From assembly GCA_948470475.1 (NCBI GenBank), contig OX419347.1, forward strand, positions 16,910,175 to 16,974,174: a stretch of 64,000 nt of DNA, read 5' to 3'. The stretch is from Galaxea fascicularis (taxonomy: Eukaryota > Cnidaria > Anthozoa > Scleractinia > Euphylliidae). Positions 12,406 to 26,047 of this stretch are shown here, piece by piece. The notes beneath the pieces were generated by a model. It had not been told where the DNA came from. It worked only from the letters and a program-made list of their open reading frames with translations, and ran no database searches. Each line of letters starts with the position of its first letter. Position 1 is the stretch's first letter. A program made the position numbers and the translations under genes.

Positions 12406-13496
12406 GACCTTTCTTATCATAGGACTATCAGCACAGAAATTGAGAAAACTATGCCTAAGTTCTTTGCCCCCACTACCAAAAACTAGACTGACTTTCCCAC
12501 TTTTGGAGTAAGCATTAAACAATTGGTGGAGAAAACAGTTGTTTACTCCCATATTCAGTCTTTCTTCAGACAAGTCAGCCATTTTGACCCATTAAATTTA
12601 CTAGCCTTAAGCTTTTCTTGTTACACTGATGTCCAGTTAAAAAGGTCTTTTCTTCCGAATTAAGTAACTAGAGTTAAGAGTATCATAAAACCTTAATGTC
12701 TGGTTAATTCCGTAAAAGATACTCCTTATTTGAAGCCTGGATTTTTTTACCCCTCTTGTAATCCAATTTTTTTTTTCAAAACCTATCAAACATGAATTAA
12801 ATCTAGGTTGCACAGACCACAAAAACGAAAAAAGAAACATTTGAATTTGCGATGGTTGTCAGATACATTGAACGCATAATTCAATTCGGAACTTGTTTTC
12901 ACACCTTCGTGACAAGTCTTTGTTCATTAAATGCAAATACGTGTGCCTGAAGATGTGTTGATGAAAACCTCCATGTGATTTGGAACATGATAATAAAGAG
13001 CCATTGGAAACTTTCAGCAGTTTGACTATGTTACTAAACGACAAATTGTTTTCTACAATCACAAGCAAAATAATCTTCCCTTTCTCGAAAGGTGAAGTCG
13101 TGCTTCACGTCCTTACAAAAACAGCAAGTCATACAAATTTTGTCTCCAGTCGATGATCACATTTTAAATTCAACATTAAACAAAGATAATTGCGACCAAA
13201 TTGCTTCAGATTTGTTTTCATTCTTAACTTAGTTTGAAACAAAAGTTAAGCATATCGAGGCCTTTTTGGCCATGAAATTTATACATAATCATTTCGATAA
13301 TATCAAGATAATGTATTGGCCAAAAATCGAAACTCTGTTTTGGTCTGTCTTTCCTTGCCGATTCATGTAGTACACTTGGAAAATAGTTTTTGTGCTCTGT
13401 ATATTTCCAGAAAGGAAATATACACCGGTTGACGAATACTTACAGTTTGCTAACCAGACATAAAGAATTTTATGAATTAAACTTAACTAGATAGTG

Positions 13497-16255
13497 TAGC
13501 GGTATCGTCTTATTTTACATGTTTAAGGAGGTATTGATTCAGTACGATCAACACAATGAGGTAAGTTCCCGATTAAATTTAAACCAGTTTTCTCTAAATT
13601 TGACAGTGTGAAATTCGATCTGAATATCCACGAAATATTCATAGCAACTTGCGGAAAGCTGATGAATTTGTAGGTCGGTCACCAGTCTTCCAAAATTAAA
13701 AACTCTTAAGTTTTAGTTGATCTTGGTTTGGCGCTTCTCCCACTTTTGACATTGCCTGCTCTGCATTCAATTTTTGCAAGGAGAATAACAAGTGGCCACT
13801 TGTTAAGATGGGAACCAATCAGTCATCATGTCAAATCTGTTCATTTTACGTTCATCAATAGCAATTTGCGTCAATTTCACCAATTTAAAAAGAGTGCTGA
13901 AAGCTGACTAATTTGTAGGTGGATCGCCTGTACTCCAAAAGTAAAATCCTTTTAATATATTGTTGTCAAATTTTAAGATTTCGTTTAATACCAAATCATT
14001 CCATTGTTTCAGTTGATCTTCCCACTTTCGACGTTGCCTGCTCTGCATTCGATTTTTGCATGGAAGATAATTAGTGGCGACTTGTGAAATTCGATCTGAA
14101 TGTCCATGAGATGGAACCAATCAGTCATCATGTCAAATCTATTCATTTTGCGTTCACAAATGTAAAAAGAGTGCTGAAAGCTGATGAATTTGTAGGTGGA
14201 TCGCCAGTACTGCAAAAGTAAAATCCTTTTAATATAATGTTGTCCAATTGTAAGATTTCGTTTAATACCAAATCATTCCATTGTTTCAGTTGATCTTGGT
14301 TTGGTGCTCTTCCCACTTTAGACGTTGCCTGCTGTGCATTCAAATTTTGCGTGGAAAATAATTAGTGGCGGTTTGTGAAATTCGATCTGAATATCCATGA
14401 GATAGAACCAATCAGTCATCATGTCAAATCTGTTCATTTTACGTTCATCAATAGCAATTTGCGTCAATTTCACAAATGTAAAAAGAGTGCTGAAAGCTGA
14501 CTAATTTGTAGGTAGATCACCTGTCCTCCATAAAAGTAAAATCTGTTTGATACCAAATCATTCCATTGTTTCAGTTGATCTTGGTTTGGTGCTGCTCCGC
14601 CCACGTTCGACACATCCTGCTCTGCATTCAATTTTTGCACGGAAAAAATTTAACTACGATATACTGCACAGGTGGAAAATAATTAGTGGCGACTTGTGAA
14701 ATTCGATCTCAATATCTATAAGATGGAACCAATCTGCCATGAAATGTTCTTTTGCGTCAGTTTCACAAATGCAATAATTTGTAGGCGGGTCACCAGTCTT
14801 CCGAAAGTAAATCTTTTTAGTAAATTGTTGTCAAATTTTAATCTTCGTTTGATACCAAATTATTTAATTGTTTCGATTTTATTTTGGCACTCGTTCCACG
14901 GTCGTTTCGTTCGAAACCATTTGTTCCAAGTCAAAGTCGCTTCGTTCCAAAAAACATCGTGAAACACCGAGCAGTTCTACAATTTTCAGTCAGTTCAATT
15001 TCGCTATCAACTTGAAAAGTGATCTCAAAATTATCCAACCTGGTTTCGTGAGACTGTCGTTTCTTTCAGAAGAAGAACAAGACTGAAGTTTGATGAAAAG
15101 ATAAAATGTAGGAGTAGGATTTCAGTAATCGTTTTTCTTGCGATATTTCAGAGGCTTCGTAAAGATCCCAGTGACTGAAGATTAACATTCACTTCAATTT
15201 CTTCTCAAACACAAAGGGGATCTGTATTGCCGTCAGTCTAACTTCTGTGTAGGAACTTCATTAAAATTTAGAAGATACATAATTTAATTTTCGCACGTTG
15301 TGCGCGACTGAAATGAAGTTTGACGATGTTTTTAATACCTATTGTCTATTGAAAATTTTTTGTGACCATGAAGTTGGTATCTTCACTCATTGTACGTGGC
15401 CTACGTTTCAAGACTATTTCTGTTGTGGAACTAAACGCCTTGGAAGGAAACGACCGGTACCCAATTTTTGCCTACTAATTTACGTCAGTTTCACATATGC
15501 AAAATCGGACAGTGAAGAATTTGTTGGTGGGTCTCTAGTCTTTAATACATTGTTGTCAAATTTTAAGATTCCCTCTGATACCAAATCACTGTTTTTTTTT
15601 GTTTTTTGGCGCACTATAAAAGGGTACAAGCTCCACCCATGATCTGCATTCAATTTTTGTACCAAAGAATTTGAACTAAGATGAAAAAATATGTTGTGCA
15701 TTCTTTTGAAAATTTTAAAATTCTCCAACCCAAAATTTTACAATTACAAACATTTTAGGATTCCGTATGATGCCAAACGATTGCATTGTTCTGATTTCGG
15801 TTTAGTACAGTATAAAAGGGCATCTCAAACGTGATCTGCATTCAATTTTTGCATGCGTGGAAAAATTTGAACCAAGATGAAAAATGTTGTCCTTTTCTTC
15901 ATAAATTTTAAATTTTTCCAACCTAACATTTTGCCATTGCCGGAATAAAAGCTGCCAATTAGAATGATGGTGGCCAAATTTTCGTGTACCACTCCTTGAC
16001 GCAGCACCAGATTCTTTAATTCTTTTGATTTTCTGCGTAGTTTAAGCAATCACGAAAAACGAAAACAAAACCACAATTTCAAATTTAACGGCCGTTAATT
16101 GTTATGCCATTGTCTCTGTCAGTGTTGTTTGAAAAACGCAGATTTTCTCCAACAAGTCCCCTTTGATAGTGCGCCTTCGTGTTTAAATAGAAGGTCCGGG
16201 ATATCAAGGAAAAGTACCTCCTTAAACATTTCGGTCATTCGATTCCGCTACATCC
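13497..16255. repeat. Degenerate tandem array (about 240-320-bp units) between inverted ends
   Basis: A unit containing aaagctgatgaatttgtagg, a caccagt(c/a)ct block, ccaaatcattccattgtttc, gcctgctctgcattcaattt and gtggcgacttgtgaaattcg recurs. Copies of the aatttgtagg(t/c) core start near 13,665, 13,907, 14,187, 14,501, 14,778 and 15,518. The array is bounded by an inverted pair: gtagcggtatcg...gtttaaggaggta near 13,496-13,532, and its complement taccTccttaaac...cgattccgctac near 16,214-16,251. This suggests one element with tandem internal repeats. Short ORFs here are repeat translations. Confidence 0.65.
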
Positions 16256-18374
16256 ACTGACATTATAAATCTACACATTGAGCGATCAATACAAATTGTT
16301 TTGAAGCACGTAATGCTCAGTATGTGACCACTAAATTGAATATCTCCATAAGATATTTTTTTTCGACGGCTTGCAAGAAACTACATGACTCAGAGCCGTG
16401 AAAACATTAACCCGCAAGGCAGTATCGACACTAGATGATCGCTCAACGTTTAAATGATGGCTGAAGAACAAAAAAAATACTATCTAAGTTATTTTAGCTT
16501 TCCGCTAATTCAATTTGATAAACAATCTTCGTATGATTCACGTGATTCTGCAGTTGAAAGCTCTATACATATTTGCTGAACAATAGGCAACTCTCGTGCG
16601 CGTTTCTGAATAATGAAGTCAGGTTTGGATTCAGTTTTGCATTTTGACTATATCGAATTCAACGTAGACAAGAACAAGAACAACAACTCGATACTGAAGC
16701 AAACCTATGTAAAATTGTTCAGCCATCATTTTTCATTAAATAATAAACTATCAAAGCTCTTAACTTTGCAGTCTTCGGCTTCTGGATTAGCGGCCATACT
16801 AGTCTGTCCTCGTGAATTATCCTTGTGGATTCTTCACAAATCTTTCCCTTGAACACAGTTGTATTAGGTCTTTTTTCCTCCTTCAAATCCTTCAACGATG
16901 ATCTTTTCCTGGGAACAGAAATAAGTGAAGCGGTTGATTAATTTAAGAATGAATACAACAAGAAATCCTAAATAACTTTCTGATCCCTAATTTCTGCTTG
17001 TCGCTTAGTGTCCCAACGGAAAACGTTTTCCAATTTTTTCCTGGAAACATTAACAGAAATAATACTCCCAAAATTGTAGTTAAATAAGCATTATTTGATG
17101 CGTAAGAGGCATTAGTTTACAGTTCAACTTCTTTGAGATAATTCGGTCCCCAGAGCACGTGTTGTCTACGAGTACAACGGATAGCCGGTTTCTAGTTTTG
17201 TCACTTCCCGAAGGAAATTAGAGTAAAATATTTGCCCTGCAGCAGATATGTACCTTTTAGTGAGGCGTTACAAACTTGCTTTTCCATTTCAAATCCGTGC
17301 GAAGTTCCAGAATGATACAGTCTAAGCTTTCAATACACAAGAGATCTTGACACGACGCTGGCCAAAGTGGTTTGAAGCGAATTCGGCATTAGTGCATGAA
17401 TATGGATTAGAAACGAACAGACCAATCTCTAACAAGCACATCACAGATAGTAGAAATATTTTCTGCACGCTTTTTCGGCGAGCCAATAACTCTGCAGATG
17501 CAAAAAAGGAGAGAAAACCATTGGGAATTACTCCTCTGAAGTAATGTTGTTTTTGTTTCTTCGATGTCAACCTGTTTTAGCTGTTTGGTATGGTCTAGAT
17601 TAAATAAAAATTCAAAAGGAAGTTATATCTTTCAGTTGAAAAAAGTCATGAATCTTATTTGACAATTAAACAAGGATAACTTAGGATTTGAACCCGCGCC
17701 ATCGGCGCGGTGCCTCCTACGTGTATCCAAAGAGCTAACAAGAACAAGACACTGACGTTCGCAATTTTTAACGTATAGATGGGTGACCATTTTATCGCGA
17801 AAGAAGCGAAAAAAAATTTGAACAGAACTAAATCAAATATGAGCTGTCTGAATAAAATGTTGTTGTTAATTGACCGTGTTGGGCTATAGCCGGGCGAGTT
17901 GACGAACGGGATTTTTTTTGCACCATCAGTAATGACAAGAGCCACAATATGGCTCTGGTAATGGGCGAAAAAAAGTCATACAAACTAAAAATCCCTCACC
18001 CCCTCTCCCCATCATTTAAGAACTTTTAATTTCTAGCAAGGTTTGGAAAATCAGCATAGGTAGTTAAGGGCAACAACGTTAGAGCTGCTGTAAGAACGGA
18101 GAAAGTCCTCTGTAAATATCCAAACAGTACAAATTGGTTTTTCAGCTCACTAACCATTTTCTATTATTTCAATAGTCATATGTCCATTACCTGTGAAAAG
18201 GGGGTCCGGCATGTCTGGACTTTTCAGCTTGGTCAGTACTCGTTGACATCTGTCGAAAGGCCCTTTCTCCCATTACGACTTTTACACAAGGTAGAAATGT
18301 TTTTTGCTTTTATGTCACACTTGAAATTTCAAACTGGAAATGTTTATGAAAGTGCAAGTTGAAAGAAAAAAATT
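16256..18374. other. Intergenic, no gene seen
   Basis: Only short ORFs without motifs. A segment around 17,675-17,735 read on the minus strand ends in gggttcaaatcct, similar to a tRNA B box, but has no credible cloverleaf. Confidence 0.35.
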
Positions 18375-18380
18375 GATAGA

Positions 18381-18450
18381 AAGGACATCAGGATTCGAAC
18401 CCTCGACCTTGAAGACTCAGGATACTACACTAACCACTGGACCACTGAGT
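18381..18450 (-). repeat. tRNA-like sequence (tRNA pseudogene or SINE head)
   Basis: On the minus strand the sequence reads actcagtggtccagtggtta, then about 25 bases, then gagggttcgaatcctgatgt. It has an A-box-like TGGTCCAGTGG and a B-box GGTTCGAATCC at tRNA spacing, like tRNA-Glu/Gln type genes. The acceptor-stem ends do not pair convincingly, so I call it a tRNA-derived repeat rather than a functional tRNA. Confidence 0.45.
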
Positions 18451-19019
18451 ATGTGATCGCCATTAGGGAAATGATTTAAGTACATATCGCATCAACTCCA
18501 ACCCTAACCCTAACCCTCATGCGAAACGCTAAGGAATACTACGTTGTGTAATGGGGGATTTCACAGAATTTTAGGGACCATTTTCTTAGAAAGTTAATAG
18601 AGCTAATATGTCTTGGAAGGCAGTGAGAGCTGGGAGCCAGCGGTCTTGTTCACTAGCGCAGAAAATCGCCAAGGGACTTTTAACACTTGTTTATTTGACG
18701 ATCTGATTTGTTTGAGGTTATCAGTGAGTGGGCATACAGTCATGATAATGGGTTAATTTATGTTTACTTATTGGGTAATTAAAAAAGAGACTTTTTTTTC
18801 TCCAATGGAATTTTATTATAATTGCACTGACGTTTAGACGGGTTACATTATGCATGTCTTTATTAGTAAAATATCAAAAAATATTCCCTGCACGTGTCTA
18901 TCGGAAGGCACATTTGTGGGCAGACGAAGTACACCTCTAAATCCTGTCGAATCAAGAAACGATGTGAATTAGTATTCATAATCACCAGGATTCAATAGTC
19001 GGTTAACTTGCTTTTGAAC

Positions 19020-19260
19020 AGTTTTCAATTGACTGTTATTACTCCCTCTAAACACAACAGATTGAAATAGTACAAGGAGCCAATCAGAAATTAGAACTAA
19101 AAACAATTACACGTGGGGAAATACGCGTGTCCGAGACGCGATTCGTTTTGGTTTTGCCTCTCTTTGGCTGAGAAAGTGGTGCGAGTTTTGTTGGCCAATC
19201 ACAGAGCGAGGCAATGTAAAACCAAAACACACGCAGTTACCATAGTTACCATTCGATGCT
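19020..19260. repeat. Dispersed repeat, copy related to 39,190-39,450
   Basis: The blocks gaacagttttcaattgactg, ttcgttttggttttgcctct, gtggtgcgagttttgttggc and caatcacagagcgaggcaat recur in diverged, reverse-complement form at 39,190-39,450 (gtgattggccaacgaaactc, gcgccactttctcgacca, gacactcaattgaaaactgt). No coding content. Confidence 0.55.
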
Positions 19261-20249
19261 GAAACGATTATCACTCTCGCGCTTTATACACTCACTTACA
19301 TAGAGATAACAGGGACCAATATCAGTTCCCGTCCAGCCGAATGACACAGGGGAAGTCTCTCCCTTAGTTTAACGTCGAGCTTATGTTTTCACAGGAAGCC
19401 CAATCGCAGTGTTTGATACCCATGTTAAAGAGAGATTTCGTGAAAGTTAAAGATCTTAACGATGGAAATCCTGAAAAGAATTCGAAATAAATTTCGTTTT
19501 ACGGCCTCTTGACTGCTTTGTCTCATTTGGTTTAGAATCATTTTCTGAATCTGTGGTGAATCTACATCCGAGATTTCTAACCAGCCGAACAGAGGTAAAA
19601 ATATTCATATTCTTGTAACCTAAAGCCTTCCTACCTTCACTAGACTGGCGACTTCCTCTGGTCACTTTCTGGCGGTCTGCGACTGATCAGACTGATCCAC
19701 TTGGGCAACTTCGTTCTCAGGCTCTCTCTTCTTTTCGCCCAGACGAGGTTGAGAGAGAGACCTAGAGAAAGGCGCGGGCTAACCTTCTTTTGCAAAGGCC
19801 AATGAATTCCCAAGATAGGTATCCATTCAAGGTCCCCAGTAATAGACCTGTGGATTAATTTCATCTATCTCGTTGCCAATATACCTGCAAATTCGACCAA
19901 AAGGACGTGGAGAATTAAATAGTTACCTTAAGAGATTTAGTAACCGCGCATCTACATGATAGCATTACTAGTCCAGAATAATTTATCTTGTGCAACTGCC
20001 TCTTCCCCAGAGTCATTCATGCCTTCCGCAACAGAATAATCCTTTCTGTTCATCAGCTCTAATTGATACGGAGATTACATACAAAATGAAAAAGCAATTG
20101 AATGAAAAAAGCAACAAGGAATGACCCGGAATACCATAAAGCCCAACATCTTAATACAACTGGACCCCAAGTTCACAATGTAAGTAATTCGATATTGAAA
20201 GTGCAAGAATATCTTGCTGTTGTTGCATTCAGTAACCAATGAATCGAGG

Positions 20250-21125
20250 ATAAATATACAAGGAACAAGCAGTGAATTCTCCTGAATCTATGTCGGTCCG
20301 GTCCTGACAATGAAGTTTATCTAGGAAACGAGCGGAGAGTTTAAGAACCCTTGTGACTCTGACAATTTTACACATAACCTGTATTATAGTGATTTCATAC
20401 ATTTTCTGTATTTGTTGTAAAATGTTAGGCTTTCAGCCTTTTGGTTACAATATGATATTTTTAATAAATTACCTTTCTATCTAAACAAATTGCATTTGGC
20501 CATTGATTTTATGTGGGGGTTCAATTTACAGACGAAACCTTGCGTTACGGCCGACGTCACCCAACAACACACGATATAGTCTATTAAGCTGTCTATTCTG
20601 AAAATTCTCAGAAATCGGGGAAACTTAAGCAGACGTTAAGGTTCAAGCTGTGATTGGGTATGGTCATATACGAGGTACAGGGAGTGAATGTTCCTAAATG
20701 TATGTCGGTCCCGTTAGGTCATTGATAGCGACTCATTTTACAGACGAAAGGTCTCGTTAACGCCGCCATCAACCAGAAACACCCGAATACGTCTATTGTG
20801 GAAATTCTCAGAAACTGGGAAACTTAAGCAGACGTTAAAGGTTCAAGCTGTGATTGGGGATTGTAGTTGCCCTATTTTCAATTTTCGACCAACCATACTG
20901 ATCGAAGATAAATATTGATATACAACGCACAAGGAGTGAATGCATGTTCAAATCTATGTCGCTCCGGGCCACGAATTTGCATTTGGGCATTGCTTTATGA
21001 AGATTCATTTTACAAACGGAATGTTGCGTCAACCAAAAACACGTGAATGTGTTTATTGTGCGGGAAATTCTCAGAAATCGGGGAAAGTTTGGAAGGCGTT
21101 AAAGCTCCAATTTGTGATTGGGGAT
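20250..21125. repeat. Tandem repeat, about 215-260-bp unit, three to four copies
   Basis: Blocks such as gaaattctcagaaatcgggg, aaacttaagcagacgttaa and caagctgtgattgggg occur near 20,598, 20,808 and 21,064. Each is preceded by a shared block (agtgaatg...atctatgtcg.tcc) near 20,270, 20,680 and 20,935. Copies differ by substitutions and small indels. The 65- to 70-codon ORFs in this stretch are repeat translations. Confidence 0.65.
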
Positions 21126-23005
21126 TTTTTTAATTTTCGACCAATCATATAGGATTAAGGGGACTGTAACCGCGGAAACAAAAACAGGAAGCGTGAACTT
21201 GAGTTGTATTTACCTGACTTCAGTGCCGCGCCTTAAAAATACAGGTCTCTAACATCACTGAACAGAGAGTTGCATCGTATTTGGCCTGTTGAGGAAAGAG
21301 AAATGCTTCAGAAGTTTTGAAAACAATATAATTGACTTTCATGGAAAATTGAAGCCATCGAAAGGTAATTAATTAATGCAACTTAAATCTCGCTTTGCAG
21401 GCCGTTTAATACTTTTAATGGAAAATGTATTTTGGCGTGTAATTACTGACGTCCCTAACCATTAAACCCAGGATTGTTAGTGGGAAATATACCACTGATC
21501 ATTCAAAAATCAATGACCATCAATGGCAATTCAAAAAATTCACTTGATAATATTAATAGATCCTTTGAAGGCTGTACCAGAAATGAAATACAAATGCTAC
21601 TTGGAAGCTATTCTCTGTTGGCCTTAGTTTGTTGGACTATGGAAGGGAAACGACCATTTCACCTCATTAGGCATTAAACGACGTATGGCTGTCGAACAAA
21701 GCCGATGGTAGCCATTGGGACTATAGCCACGTGTGACTGCTGAAGCGATTGCGTCTTATAATTTTGTTGATGGTGACATTAATTAAGACTGGTTATGCCG
21801 AATTTCGTCGACAGGACAACTTCGTAGATGATTAAACAGTATCAGAGGTGAATATTGCTCTTTAGTTTACGGTCACGTCGTCACTGAATGACGAGACCAG
21901 GGTATTTTACCCCCAGTCTCAAGGCAGAAGCACCTTGTTTAACACCAGCTCAAATCAATAGCGTTATTAAAGGAGTTTTCAGATAAAAACGGTTTGCGAT
22001 TGAAATGCTAAGGTAACAGTTACATCGGACACTGTTTTAACAAGGAAAGTATTTTCCCCTTATTAAAGTTATTAATCAGGGACGCTTTTGGTTCAATGGC
22101 TTCTTTTGTTTTCGATCACGCGCTTTGTCTGAGAAGCTTCAGGTCATTAAGTGTTTGGGGGTCAGTTGTCACATCCTCTACATTGTGTCTTTTACACAAA
22201 CAGAAAACGGAAGAGAAATTTAATTGAGAATAAAATATTTTGTTCATAAAAAAGCAAAGTTTGGCATGTATTTCAATAACAACATATCATCACAATATCA
22301 ATGTTGCCACGCTCAAGTAACACTGGCTACCTGATCCAGTAACATTTGTTGTTTGATTCCTAGAATAGACGAACATCCTGTTACCGGAAATGACGTCCGG
22401 CTCTGTTTTTTTTTCTTTTTCAGTTCTCGGGAAAGCGAACAATTAACCATTCAAATCACGGAAAAACTCCTGTTTTTCCTGCTCGTTTTCGTTTCAAGGC
22501 ACATAAATGTACGTTTTTGCAAGTTGCACACATTTTAGCCCACAGATTGAGAATCTTCAATTGGTGTTACCAGGCGCTATTTCGGGATATAAGATTGCGC
22601 TCAGCCCCTAATCTCGGACCGGACATGACCCCGCATTTGAGTGAGCGGCGAAATTGAGCCAAGAACTTTTGCCCTCTCGGCAAACAAATGGAGTGGATTT
22701 CGTGCATGAGTATAAAGGAAACTTGAGGCGAGATTCCGTGGAAGGAATCTTAGTTTTCGATTAATATTCGATCCGAGATTTTCAGGATTTTCAGTGAATA
22801 GAGACGGGTATGGTCTTTGGGTCAGGCATTCAGGTACCATTTTAAGTGAAAAGAGTGCGAACATTACCTCAAAGACGGCCATGTGGGTCATATTAGTTAC
22901 ATTATACTCCACTAAAAAAACAAAAAAACAAAACAATTTCTGTCCCGGTGCCTAACTAGCCAATTTGACCAATGACTCATTTCAAAATTTTCGTTCTACT
23001 GCTGC
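21126..23005. other. Upstream region of the Roc-COR gene, no gene seen
   Basis: No supported coding exon. An acceptor-like cag at 23,004-23,006 (ttcgttctactgctgcag) lies 23 bases before the proposed start codon, so an untranslated leader exon may lie somewhere in this stretch. No convincing core promoter was identified. Confidence 0.35.
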
Positions 23006-23029
23006 AGGTATAGGTGAACTGTCGTGAAA

Positions 23030-23105
23030 ATGAACTGGGGGAAAATTGGACAAGAAAATGATCGTGGAGGACAAGACATAGAGGACGACCACGACGATCA
23101 AATAG
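23030..23105 (+). CDS. Exon 1, acidic N-terminus
   Basis: ATG at 23030 starts MNWGKIGQENDRGGQDIEDD and the exon ends at the donor gtgagt (23106) in phase 1. Joining to 23355 gives ...DDQI-DVDCLLKEG. The ATG is chosen because it is the first in frame after the acceptor-like cag at 23004-23006. Confidence 0.7.
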
Positions 23106-26005
23106 GTGAGTTTTCGGGTAGTTGCAATCGCGATTACATTGTAGATAATTTCTTTTTGCATCACAAGGCGGGATTATATTAACTTCCAGAGCAAATACAC
23201 CAGACGGAACGACCTCAGCTTTGACGCGTAACAGTATGCCTTGGAACTAATCTAAATACCCTGAGGGAGTTTCCAAATGTTGAGAACATAAGGAAAATGC
23301 AGCGCGTGCTTTTAATGGAAGGTTTCTTATGTCTGTGTCATTCAATTATCACAGATGTCGATTGCCTGCTCAAAGAAGGAGTAGTCACCGATGAGGACAT
23401 CACAAGCTTAATAAAGCACATCGCAGATACTCCAGAGGAAACGAAGGAGCTATTGCGAATCCTGCGCAAAGATGAAGATCTTGTTGACACCGTTGATGCC
23501 GGTAATGCCACTGATGGCGTTAATGCCGATGATACCTTTGATGGCGGTGATGCCGTTGATGGAGCACCAAGTATCACTACCATTCAATTGAACTTACCGA
23601 AGTCGAAGTGTGTGACGTATAAGGGTTTCTTTGACGCCCTGTACAACAGCTCGTTCAAAAAAAGGGATGTATTGGCCAGTTACTGCCTGATTAATAAAGG
23701 TCAGTTTGTTCAATAACCTTTCGTGTTCCGTGTAATGCAGTAAGCCTTTCTTTAACGTATACCTATCTGTTTACGACAAATTAATTCAGATTACACACCT
23801 TAGGGGCAAGTTAAAGGAGGACGTTTCACCGGCGTGCCTTGCGAGCTTGGTGTGTTTTGAGTGTTTGTTAGTAAAATGGCGACGGGGAAGCTGCCTTCCC
23901 GCCATTTTTGGCCTATTTTCTCGGGTGAGAATCTCGGCTCCAAGAACCGTTTCTAAAATACCTTTTGAAGTTTGGATTAATTTAACGTTTGATCGTTATT
24001 TTGGCTGGAAAAGAGGTATTTTGGTCGGAAAGATGACCCGTAATCATTTCACGAACATATATTACATGGGTCATTAGCTCTTTCATTGTGAATTTAGAGC
24101 GACTGGTCGGCTGACGTTTCGGCCCACTGATTCGATTTACCTCAAGACCTTGCGACAAAACTTGCCTTTTTGCTAAGTTTAGGCACTGAACTTTCTTTAA
24201 ACGCTTAGGTCTCCTAAGGTCTCCAGGTTAAAGAGAGATACAGCTATTCGAATTTGTGCTTAAAGTAGGCGCCATTTTTTTACTCGCGGCACGATTTCAA
24301 TCTAGATTTCTGAGAGTCTGTGAGTTTATGAAGGAAATTATTCCCAGATCGGGGATGCCGCTATTCAAAAAGCACATGTATTTTCACTACACTATTGCTT
24401 AACCACTGGCATAAACAAAAGGAGGAAAATACTATAACCGCAGTTACAGAGTGGAGGGAAACGATGACAAAGACACAGCCGTAATTAGAGCGTATTGTAG
24501 CGCTCAATTTCACGTGTTGCATAGCTCTCTAAGAAGCTACAATACTAAAGAAAGGGTAAAGAGACGAATAGACGCAAAAGAAACACAACGTCTTGCTACA
24601 AAACCAAATAACTGGGCCCGGTAATGTACAAACTAGACAGTTCCATTATATTACGCGGGTTAAATTCCTATCCTTGCGTGATAACAACCGTGAGAGAGAT
24701 GCTGTACTGTCACTGAACGCACTGAAACGAGCCAAAGTAAAGCTAGACAAAATGCTTCAGATGGCTTATAAGGGACCATAGTCGCTAAACAGTGACAACA
24801 AGGGTCAAAACAAACAGGAGACAAACGTAGAATTTAAACCCAGGCGGAAATGACCTTTGGTATCAAAATACGTAACATGCGACATTTAAGCACATGGCTG
24901 TTTCAATCACTATCATCATTATGTTATCCTCTAAAACTCCATGTTGCCCCACTTAAAACAAGCAAGAAGCTAAATAGGTCAATAGAACCGAGACAGAAGC
25001 GGCAAACACGCGAACAGGAGTCGTGTAGGCCTTCCAACCCCATTTTACCTAGCCGTCTTGAGCGAAGATCGGATGGGAAACTTACGTGTCCGAGCACGGT
25101 TATCAGGTTTAGTGAAGCTACTCCACTAAAGGAATACTCAAATTTCACGCTGGAGTCGATGTAATGGATAAAAAGTAAGTCGGAGGTAGAAAAAGGAGCG
25201 CAACTTCCATCGACGATCTCCATCGCGTGGAAGATCTCTCCACTCGAATATGTGAGAATGTACAGGTCACGTGACAAAACGATTTGGTAATATACTTTGA
25301 CTAGGCGCGCAAAGCACGCCGGGGAAACGTCCTCCTTTGGGCAAGTTGGAGTGCCAGGTTTCACGTTCCGATGACTTGTCTTTCTCAAAAGGATGACGGC
25401 ACTGTTAAACCTGCTTTTTTATTGTCGGTTCATATTTAAATAAGTGATCATTAAAAATACAAGGAAATCTTACACCTACAGAATGTTTGTTAGAATCAAA
25501 ACCCACAGAATAAAGAAACGGCATTATGGTCTACCTAGTGTTGCTGCATGGATGTCGATCTTGATAAATGCATCATTGAATACAATACGTTTTCCATCGT
25601 CTAGATTTGATTCCGTCTTCCATTTTGGAGAGAGGGAGGAGGTCTTTGGCAGCGTATCGCAGAGCTTTGAAATATGGCAGAACCTTTGATAAGCGCGTCA
25701 AAATCCTAATGGTTGGTCAGAACCGTGCGGGGAAGACCAGTGTTGCCAGATCCCTGAGAGGTGAACCTATGAACAATGACGAGCCAAGTACAGGTGGGCT
25801 TGTAATCGATGAACCTCTCACAACAAAACTTGATGCCTGTGAAGAACCCTGGAAATATTCGAGACGAAGGTCCAGCGCGTACGCCCGCAGCTGTGCTGAA
25901 ATATTACGCCGTGAGTCAAGAGGTGCTGCAGTCGAAAACAGATCTGAGTCAACAGAAGAACTCTCAGAAGGTACTACTAGCACTGAGAACATTTTCTAAG
26001 AGCAC

Positions 26006-26047
<42 letters not shown>

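Noticed and set aside
17675..17740. tRNA-like B box on the minus strand
   Set aside because: No paired acceptor or D arm at the right spacing.
18500..18517. Telomere-like ccctaaccctaaccct
   Set aside because: Only about three units, with no array. Likely chance or a small interstitial remnant.
24850..25388. Overlapping 104-codon (plus) and 154-codon (minus) ORFs as a nested gene
   Set aside because: They lie almost entirely within a TIR element, show no domain or splice support, and mirror each other on opposite strands.
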